Positions 8,049 through 12,666 of a stretch of 12,666 nucleotides of DNA are shown here, in pieces. The stretch's first letter is position 1, and the number at the start of each line of letters is the position of its first letter. The notes under the pieces were generated by a model. The model worked only from the letters and a program-made list of their open reading frames with translations. It ran no database searches and had not been told where the DNA came from. The position numbers and the translations under genes were made by a program. The stretch is from 0-14-3-00-62-12 sp034440555. GTDB taxonomy: Bacteria; Pseudomonadota; Gammaproteobacteria; Xanthomonadales; Ahniellaceae. The DNA lies in contig JAWXCG010000104.1 of NCBI GenBank assembly GCA_034440555.1, forward strand, positions 1 through 12,666. Direction: 5' to 3'.

Positions 8049-8137
8049 GTTTGGCGTCGCCCGCGGCTCGCAACCGGGCAGTAGTTGACGGAAAAACATT
8101 TGATGCAGAAACCCGCAGACGCAGGAGAGGCGGTTTG

Positions 8138-8837
8138 ATGATCACGGTGCACCACTTGGACAACTCGCGCTCGCAGCGTTTGCTCTGGCTGCTGGATGAG
8201 ATCGGCCTCGACTATCAGATCAAAATGTAGAAGCGCGATCGCAAAACCATGCTCGCGCCGGCTTCGTTGCGCGACGTACACCCCTTGGGAAATCGCCCCC
8301 TTGGGAAATCGCCCACTCGGGAAATCGCCAGTGCTGGTGGACGATGCAGGCAGCGTGGCGGAGTCGGGCGCAATCATCGAATACTTGTTGCAGCGTTACG
8401 ACACAGCAGGCTTGCTTGCTCCGCCGATGGGGACACCTGAGCGCCAGCAGTTCACTTATTGGTTGCACTACGCCGAAGGTTCGGCCATGCCGCCGCTGTT
8501 GATGAGCTTGGTGTTTTCGCGACTGCGTCAGGCGCCGATGCCATTTTTCGCCCGGCCCATTGCGCGCGCGATCGCCGACAAGGCCATGGCCAATTTTGTC
8601 GGACCGCAGCTCCAGACGCATTTTGATTTCATAGAATCAGAGTTGGCTAAGCAGCCCTGGTTTGCGGGTGACAAGTTCAGTGCCGCGGATATTCAGATGA
8701 GCTTCCCGATCGAAGCTGCTGCGCGTGGCGTGCTCGGCTTGCGGCCGCGCTCGATCGCCTGGCTGGAAAACATTCGTCAGCGAGCCGCTTACTTGCGTGC
8801 GGTCGAGCGCGGTGGGCGATTTGAGCTGTTGCGATAG
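8138..8837 (+). pseudogene. Glutathione S-transferase-like gene, broken by stop and frameshift
   Basis: The intact gene would encode a GST-family protein of about 220-235 aa. A strong ribosome site (AGGAGAGG at 8123-8130, 7 nt spacing) precedes ATG 8138, and the first 30 codons give a canonical GST N-terminus (MITVHHLDNSRSQRLLWLLD). Codon 31 is TAG (8228-8230) where homologues, as I recall them, have an aromatic residue before a KRD-like segment. The same frame continues with TMLAPASLRDVHPLG, then a 16-bp triplication at 8281-8328 shifts it. The rest is intact in another frame: GKSPVLVDD, AESGAIIEYLLQRY (glutathione-binding part), then the helical C-terminal domain with WFAGDKFSAADIQMSFP, ending at TAG 8835-8837. 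Two independent lesions make loss of function likely. An ATG at 8196 in the downstream frame could still give a 213-aa product, but its first 40 or so residues would not be GST sequence, removing the catalytic thioredoxin-like start. Confidence 0.85.
8281..8328 (+). repeat. 16-bp tandem triplication inside the GST gene
   Basis: Units at 8281-8296 and 8297-8312 are identical (ccccttgggaaatcgc), and 8313-8328 differs at two positions (ccactcgggaaatcgc). The third unit in the downstream frame reads LGKSP, the expected GST sequence, so it is probably the original and the first two are copies. Since 16 is not a multiple of three, copy number sets the frame. Deleting exactly one unit would rejoin the two halves, with a short HPLGNRPLGKSP insertion. 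Confidence 0.9.
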
Positions 8838-8862
8838 CCGCGGGTTTCGCTGCAATCGACTG

Positions 8863-8896
8863 ACGCAATCTGCTACGCCACGCAATCTGCTACGGC
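8863..8896 (+). repeat. 17-bp tandem duplication between convergent genes
   Basis: Two adjacent 17-bp units, acgcaatctgctacgcc and acgcaatctgctacggc, differ at one base. They fill most of the 66-bp gap between the broken GST gene and the end of the convergent exported-protein gene. No rho-independent terminator for either gene is visible here. Confidence 0.8.
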
Positions 8897-8903
8897 AGCA
8901 AGC

Positions 8904-9896
8904 CTAGAGATCCTGCTTGTAACGCACGTAGGGTGTGCGTGTGGAGGTGCGATCGATATTGGCGGCCTGTGGATCGGGTAACAGGGGCTCGTCGCCTTTG
9001 GTGACCAGATTGCGGGCACCCAACGTCAACTCGCCGCGCCACGGCGTGCGCCATGACACACCCAGATCCAGACCACCCCAGAGAGCGCCCGTGCCGGGCA
9101 GCGAGGGCGCGCGAGCGCGTTGCATGTGTCCACTGACATTGCCGCTGAACGGACCGTAGATCATGCCCAGTCCCGCCTGCGCTTCATTGATGCTCAGACC
9201 CGGCAAGGTATAACCACCCTGGACGCGAAGTTGATTGAGGGCAGCATTGAACTGCAGCGCGCTCGCCGGCGTGAGGCGCCACTGCGCACCCATTGCAACG
9301 CCTTGAGCTTGAACATCAATCAGGTTGATCGGCGTGGGCAGTGTATTGGCGTGCGCCAATTCTGGCAGGCGCAGGTTGGGATGCGCACTCCTCATGTCGA
9401 GCTTGTTCATCAGCAGGCTGAGTCCATAACTCAAAGTCACGTCCCAGTTCTGGCCGGAGAAGTTGACCCCGGTTTGCGCCGACGCAATCTGGCCAGGCAG
9501 CTCGAACTGCAGCGTGCCCTGCATCAGACATTCCTGTCCCAGCGAACCAATACGCAACAGCCCCGAGGCTTCTGCACACCACGGCACGCTGGTTGCACCG
9601 CGTTGGTTGGCTTGCGGACTGAGCAACGAAGAGAACAGACTCAGGCTGCCATCGGGCTGGAATACCAGCGTGGCGTCCAAGTTTTCATCCGATAGATGGC
9701 TTTCCAGCCCAAATCCGCTCAACGGCCGGTAGCCGCCCGAACGCGCCGACCACAGCGTATTGCCGCTAGCGCCAGCTGGCGCAACTGCCAAAGACTGGGC
9801 ACCGCTGGGCACAGACACTCCGTCTGCGAATGCGCATAGGGGCGCAAGCAGAAGAGTTAGAAAACAGATACGTGAATTAAGAGGCAGCATATTCAT
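8904..9896 (-). CDS. Exported, probably outer-membrane beta-rich protein, function unknown
   Basis: A 330-aa protein I cannot assign to a characterised family. The signal peptide is clear (residues 1-24, MNMLPLNSR then a hydrophobic core, cleavage at AFA/DG). The mature part alternates polar and hydrophobic residues in short strands, for example QNWDVTLSYGLSLL, GAQWRLTPASALQFNAALN and GGLDLGVSWRTPWRGELTLGARNL, with many Gly, Ser and Asn and few charges, as expected of an outer-membrane barrel. It ends in TPYVRYKQDL rather than the usual terminal Phe. Two cysteines occur in the mature part (near PWCAEASG and GQECLMQG), about 18 residues apart, and could form a disulphide. The start at 9896 was chosen over 9926 because it begins the signal peptide, and a GAGG/GGCGAG purine stretch lies upstream; ATG 9890 is also possible. 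It stands alone, 199 bp downstream of hslO on the same strand. Confidence 0.8.
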   Translation of the reverse strand: MNMLPLNSRICFLTLLLAPLCAFADGVSVPSGAQSLAVAPAGASGNTLWSARSGGYRPLSGFGLESHLSDENLDATLVFQPDGSLSLFSSLLSPQANQRGATSVPWCAEASGLLRIGSLGQECLMQGTLQFELPGQIASAQTGVNFSGQNWDVTLSYGLSLLMNKLDMRSAHPNLRLPELAHANTLPTPINLIDVQAQGVAMGAQWRLTPASALQFNAALNQLRVQGGYTLPGLSINEAQAGLGMIYGPFSGNVSGHMQRARAPSLPGTGALWGGLDLGVSWRTPWRGELTLGARNLVTKGDEPLLPDPQAANIDRTSTRTPYVRYKQDL

Positions 9897-9975
9897 GGTT
9901 CTCGCCTCGCTGAGACATCGAAACACGGTTAAAGTTCCGTTGCCTTGTCGCTGGTCTCTGATGTGACACTGAGTC

Positions 9976-9990
9976 TACAAGAGTTTTGTA
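9976..9990. promoter_or_regulatory. Possible operator-like inverted repeat upstream of the exported-protein gene
   Basis: TACAA at 9976-9980 and TTGTA at 9986-9990 form a 5-5-5 inverted repeat about 80 bp before the start of the exported-protein gene, in an AT-richer patch of the hslO-side gap. A second palindrome, GGACCG-A-CGGTCC, lies at 10033-10045. Either could bind a dimeric regulator or be chance. No clear -35/-10 pair could be fixed. Confidence 0.25.
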
Positions 9991-10095
9991 ACTTACGGAA
10001 TACTCTGGATTCTGTGTCCCAAGTCTCATGCCGGACCGACGGTCCCGAGGTGACGACGAACGGTGCATGCTGTCAGACGCCGTCGCGTGCAGCCT

Positions 10096-11058
10096 TCACT
10101 GCGCCAATGGGCTTCCCGGCGCGGTCGAGTCTCCGCGCAGCGCCTGCTCCAGATCCACTGCGTCGAACGTGTAACGCTGATTGCAAAACTCGCAGTGCAC
10201 CTCGACCAGACCTTCCGGTCCAATCGCAGCGAATGCCTCTTCGCGACCGAGTGCGCTCAACATGTTGGCCACACGTTCGTTGGAACAGCTGCACGCGAAG
10301 CGCAGCGGCAGCGGCTCGAACAAACGCAGGTCGTCTTCAGAAAAAAGCCGCCGCAATATAGTTTCTGCATCCAGCGAATACAGCTCCTCAGCGGTGATGG
10401 TTGCAGCCAACGTGCACGCGTGCTCAAAAGTCAGCGCGTCGTGTTCCGAGCGCAGCCCGCCCTCTGCGGGAATTTGCTGCAGCAGCAGGCCCGCGGCCTG
10501 GTCATCGTGCGAGAACAGATGAATGACCGTCGGTAATTGTTCTGACGCCAAAAAATAATTTTCCAGGCACTGCCCCAGGCTGCCGCCCTCGAGTGGAACC
10601 AGGCCCTGATAGCGATGTGCGGACTGGGATTGTCCGGATTGAGGGGGGGCGGCATGATCGCGTTCGATGGTGATGGCCAGTATCGCGTGCTGCAATGCAT
10701 CGGCTGCGAACGGCGCGCGTTCATCCGCGGTCCAGCGCGCCAAGCCGCGCAGGCTGCCCGAACTCGTACATTCGACAAAGCCGAGCGAGAGCACTTCGCC
10801 GCCGCGCAGCTGCACCGAAACTTTGCCGGTCATGATCGAGCCGTCCATGCCGATGTCTCCGGCCAGTAACGCGCTCGCTGCGGCCATTTGCCCGAGCGCG
10901 CTGGCGATCGGCAACGGGTAGTTGTCGCGTTCTCTGATCTGGCGCCAGGCGTCGCCAAGCCGCACAATCACTCCACGCACATTGGCGCCTTCGAACATGA
11001 AGCGTCGAACGCAGTCGTTTTCGGTTTCGCTTTTCACTTCAGTCACGATAAGTTCCAC
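10096..11058 (-). CDS. hslO: Hsp33 redox-regulated chaperone
   Basis: A cytoplasmic holdase chaperone switched on by oxidative unfolding when its zinc is lost. The 320-aa product has the N-terminal Hsp33 fold (FMFEGANVRGVIVRL, then the ALGQMAAASALLAGDI segment, and GGEVLSLGFVECTSSGSLRGLARW) and the C-terminal redox switch with four cysteines: C256 and C258 (CSC), C289 and C292 (CEFC). These are the CxC and CxxC zinc ligands of the family, so the switch looks intact. It is somewhat longer than the E. coli protein because of a short N-terminal lead and a C-terminal tail of about 20 residues. The start is uncertain: GTG codons lie at 11058, 11046 and 11037. The one at 11046 has GGA 7 nt upstream and may be the true start; the longest frame is given here. 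It is divergent from mtgA across about 60 bp. Confidence 0.95.
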   Translation of the reverse strand: MELIVTEVKSETENDCVRRFMFEGANVRGVIVRLGDAWRQIRERDNYPLPIASALGQMAAASALLAGDIGMDGSIMTGKVSVQLRGGEVLSLGFVECTSSGSLRGLARWTADERAPFAADALQHAILAITIERDHAAPPQSGQSQSAHRYQGLVPLEGGSLGQCLENYFLASEQLPTVIHLFSHDDQAAGLLLQQIPAEGGLRSEHDALTFEHACTLAATITAEELYSLDAETILRRLFSEDDLRLFEPLPLRFACSCSNERVANMLSALGREEAFAAIGPEGLVEVHCEFCNQRYTFDAVDLEQALRGDSTAPGSPLAQ

Positions 11059-11067
11059 AATTCTGGT

Positions 11068-11083
11068 GTATGCAAGTATGCAA
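11068..11083 (+). repeat. 8-bp tandem repeat in the hslO/mtgA divergent promoter
   Basis: GTATGCAA occurs twice head to tail in the 60-bp region separating the two divergent starts (11058 and 11119). This spacer must hold both promoters unless they lie within the coding regions, so a direct repeat here could be a regulator site or a chance duplication. Confidence 0.55.
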
Positions 11084-11118
11084 CGAAATTCATTGAAAGC
11101 GCGCTCTGGAATCGTGCC

Positions 11119-11850
11119 ATGAGCGCGGCGCGCAAGCCTCGCGGTTTATCCTGGCGGTCACCACTGCGTTGGCTGTGCAAGGCCGCGTTGTTGTTCGTGT
11201 TGGCCAGTGTGGTTCTGGTCGGCGTGCTGCGCTTCGTCGACCCGCCGCGATCGGCATTTATGCTGGCCCGGTCGATCGAGGCAAGACGCGCTGACGATCG
11301 CGACTTCCGACTGAAACAGAGTTGGCAACCGATTGAGAACATGTCCAGGTTCCTGCCGCTGGCAGTGATCGCTGCTGAGGACCAACGCTTTCCCGATCAT
11401 CACGGCTTCGACGTGGTCGAAATCCGCAAAGCCATGCACACAAAATCCGGCAAGCCGGCACGCGGCGCCAGCACCATCTCGCAGCAGGTCGCCAAGAATC
11501 TGTTTTTGTGGTCCGGGCGCAGCTACGTGCGCAAGGGACTGGAAGTCTGGTTCACCGGGCTGATCGAACTGATGTGGCCGAAGCGGCGCATTCTTGAGAT
11601 GTATCTGAACATCGCCGAATTTGGCGACGGGGTCTACGGCGCCGACGCCGCCGCGCGTCAGTATTTCGGCGTCGGCGCGGCACGCATCAGCGCCGCGCAA
11701 GCCGCGCGCATGGCCGCCGTAATGCCCAATCCGAAACGCTTTCTCGTCGCCAAACCCAGCGCCTACGTACTAAAACGACAACGCTGGATTGAACGCCAGA
11801 TGCGACAGCTGGGTGGCGCTGCGCTCACCGATCAAATATTGGGAAAGTGA
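11119..11850 (+). CDS. mtgA: Monofunctional peptidoglycan glycosyltransferase
   Basis: A GT51 enzyme polymerising lipid II into glycan strands at the outer face of the inner membrane, without a transpeptidase domain. The 243-aa length fits MtgA. One N-terminal membrane anchor runs from about 17 to 38 (LCKAALLFVLASVVLVGVL region). The GT51 motifs follow in order: AAEDQRFPDHHGFD at 86-98 with catalytic Glu87, GASTISQQVAKNLFLW at 116-131, RKGLE at 138-142, and KRRILEMYLNIAEFG at 155-169 with Glu160. The C-terminal MAAVMPNPKRF segment is also typical. ATG 11119 was chosen because it begins just before the membrane anchor; the ribosome site is weak (GGA 10 nt upstream), and the open frame further upstream overlaps hslO. 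A long hairpin begins 3 bp after the stop and may end the transcript. Confidence 0.96.
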   Translation: MSAARKPRGLSWRSPLRWLCKAALLFVLASVVLVGVLRFVDPPRSAFMLARSIEARRADDRDFRLKQSWQPIENMSRFLPLAVIAAEDQRFPDHHGFDVVEIRKAMHTKSGKPARGASTISQQVAKNLFLWSGRSYVRKGLEVWFTGLIELMWPKRRILEMYLNIAEFGDGVYGADAAARQYFGVGAARISAAQAARMAAVMPNPKRFLVAKPSAYVLKRQRWIERQMRQLGGAALTDQILGK

Positions 11851-11852
11851 AT

Positions 11853-11933
11853 GTAGGCGCTGCGTCAGCCGCGATGCTCTGCTCCTGCTCCGAAAGTTCA
11901 GGAGCAGAGCATCGCGGCTGACGCAGCTCCCAC
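11853..11933. repeat. REP/BIME-like element: perfect 29-bp inverted repeat
   Basis: The arms 11859-11887 and 11899-11927 are perfect reverse complements over 29 bp, with an 11-nt loop (ctccgaaagtt). The flanks are nearly symmetric too: GTAGGC at 11853-11858 against the complement GTGGGA at 11928-11933, so both outer ends read GT(A/G)GG. GTAGG-type ends and a GTCAGCCGCGA core resemble repetitive extragenic palindromes common in Xanthomonadales and pseudomonads, here two units head to head. It starts right after the mtgA stop and would fold into a very stable RNA hairpin. It may act as a terminator or 3' stabiliser for mtgA although no T-run follows. Genomic copy number cannot be judged from one window. 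Confidence 0.85.
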
Positions 11934-12004
11934 CACATCTTTCCGGCACATCCCATCCACCGCGCTGGAGAGTAAACTCCACACCCACGCCGAAGGAGCA
12001 AGCC

Positions 12005-12433
12005 ATGACCCTGGTCAGACACCTGCTTGAGGGCAAGACCCGCGACTTGTATTCGATCCATCCGGACGAGCCCGTGCTTGCCGCGATCGAACAGATGGCC
12101 GCACTCTCGGTGGGAGCGTTGCTGGTTTTGAAAGGCGACGAACTGGTCGGCATCATTTCCGAGCGCGACTACGCGCGCAAAGTCATCCTCAAGGGCCGAT
12201 CATCGGCCGAAACGCCCGTGTGGATGATCATGTCGGCGCCGGTAACCCACGTCACGCTCGACGACACCGTCAACACCTGCATGATGCTGATGACCGAAAA
12301 AAAGTTTCGCCATTTGCCGGTCGTCGCCGATGGCCGCGTCGTCGGAATGCTCTCCATCGGTGACTTGGTCAAACAAGTCATTGACGAGCAAGCCCGCGAG
12401 ATCGATCAGTTGCAACGCTACATCGCCAGCTAA
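12005..12433 (+). CDS. Two-CBS-domain protein
   Basis: A 142-aa cytoplasmic protein made only of a pair of CBS domains (Bateman module), which usually bind adenine nucleotides and sense energy or ligand state. CBS1 spans about 5-62 (VGALLVLKGDELVGIISERDYARKV) and CBS2 about 74-130 (FRHLPVVADGRVVGMLSIGDLVKQVI), followed by a short helix (REIDQLQRYI). No enzymatic or transport domain is attached, so it is probably a free regulatory subunit, and the partner is unknown. AAGGAG at 11993-11998 lies 6 nt before ATG 12005, a strong start signal. The frame is open back to 11789, but that extension is the hairpin element and not protein. It is probably its own transcription unit, separated from mtgA by the hairpin. 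Confidence 0.94.
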   Translation: MTLVRHLLEGKTRDLYSIHPDEPVLAAIEQMAALSVGALLVLKGDELVGIISERDYARKVILKGRSSAETPVWMIMSAPVTHVTLDDTVNTCMMLMTEKKFRHLPVVADGRVVGMLSIGDLVKQVIDEQAREIDQLQRYIAS

Positions 12434-12546
12434 AACCCTGCGGCGCTGCAGCTTCCCTTCTCCCGCTGCACGGCAGCAAGATGGCCCGTCAGGGACGGAT
12501 GAGGGAACCACGCCAGCCCGAATCGCCGCGCGCAACCCCCGCGCGC
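12434..12546. other. Spacer before tRNA-Asn, possible degenerate repeat
   Basis: No gene is visible. A short hairpin GCTGC-acg-GCAGC lies within, and the segment from cttcccttctcccgc to ggatgagggaa (about 12450-12508) recalls a dispersed repeat often seen between Xanthomonadales genes. Here it has lost most of its symmetry, so this is a tentative remark. Confidence 0.3.
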
Positions 12547-12575
12547 TTGACAGCTCAACCCCCGCCTAAGACAAT
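12547..12575 (+). promoter_or_regulatory. Sigma70-type promoter of tRNA-Asn
   Basis: TTGACA at 12547-12552 is a perfect -35 box. GACAAT at 12570-12575 matches 4 of 6 positions of TATAAT at a 17-bp spacing. The start would fall about 12581-12583, some 8-10 nt before the mature tRNA. The sequence between -10 and start is GC-rich (gcgcggc), as in stable-RNA promoters under stringent control; the last point is inference. Confidence 0.65.
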
Positions 12576-12590
12576 GCGCGGCTCCACTAT

Positions 12591-12666
12591 TCCCCGATAG
12601 CTCAGCTGGTAGAGCAACGGACTGTTAATCCGTGTGTCACTGGTTCGAATCCAGTTCGGGGAGCCA
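12591..12666 (+). tRNA. tRNA-Asn (anticodon GUU)
   Basis: A full 76-nt cloverleaf ends exactly at the window edge. The acceptor arms TCCCCGA and TCGGGGA pair fully, followed by discriminator G and an encoded CCA. The D-arm reads GCTCAGCTGGTAGAGC and the T-arm CTGGTTCGAATCCAG. The anticodon loop CTGTTAA carries GTT at 12624-12626, reading Asn codons. Any terminator or further tRNAs lie outside the window. Confidence 0.97.

Noticed and set aside
10033..10045. GGACCG-A-CGGTCC palindrome as the hslO terminator
   Set aside because: The 1-nt loop cannot form as drawn, leaving only a 5-bp stem, and no T-run follows on the minus strand. It was kept only as a possible operator-like palindrome.
11789..12004. 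N-terminal extension of the CBS protein back to 11789
   Set aside because: The extension overlaps the end of mtgA and translates the REP hairpin. The strong AAGGAG site fixes the start at 12005.

Overview
The window is about 12.7 kb of GC-rich bacterial chromosome carrying mostly housekeeping and envelope genes. The families present (a DesB-type desaturase, an ECF sigma / DUF4097 cluster, an RND efflux pair, Hsp33, MtgA, and a REP-like element with GTAGG-type ends) suggest a gammaproteobacterium, most likely of the Xanthomonadales/Lysobacterales. That placement is inferred from family resemblance alone. I see no prophage, transposase gene, CRISPR array or defence island.

Layout. (1) 1-1106, minus: a membrane fatty acid desaturase, cut by the left edge. 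(2) 1229-3427, plus: a divergent cluster of an ECF sigma factor, a very small ORF made of 15-bp repeats, a single-pass anti-sigma-like protein and an exported DUF4097 protein. (3) 3428-3798: a gap of about 370 bp with no convincing gene. (4) 3799-8048, plus: an RND efflux pair (lipoprotein membrane fusion protein and inner-membrane pump) with no outer-membrane partner or regulator beside it. (5) 8138-8837, plus: a glutathione S-transferase gene broken by a stop codon and a repeat-driven frameshift. (6) 8904-9896, minus: an exported, probably outer-membrane protein of unknown function. (7) 10096-11058, minus: hslO (Hsp33), divergent from (8) 11119-11850, plus: mtgA. (9) 11853-11933: a near-perfect REP/BIME hairpin. 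(10) 12005-12433, plus: a two-CBS-domain protein. (11) 12591-12666: tRNA-Asn(GUU), complete to the last base, with a recognisable sigma70-type promoter.

How they fit together. Much of the content concerns the envelope and stress: membrane lipid desaturation, a predicted membrane-controlled sigma switch with an exported product, drug efflux, peptidoglycan polymerisation, and a redox-controlled chaperone.

The most unusual signal is a set of short tandem duplications at gene boundaries: 15 bp x 8 between sigma and anti-sigma, 16 bp x 3 inside the broken GST, 17 bp x 2 after it, and 8 bp x 2 in the hslO/mtgA divergent promoter. The 15-bp array is the best candidate for something new. It forms an uninterrupted 50-codon frame whose GTG start overlaps the sigma stop and whose stop overlaps the anti-sigma ATG, so three frames are chained by -1 overlaps.
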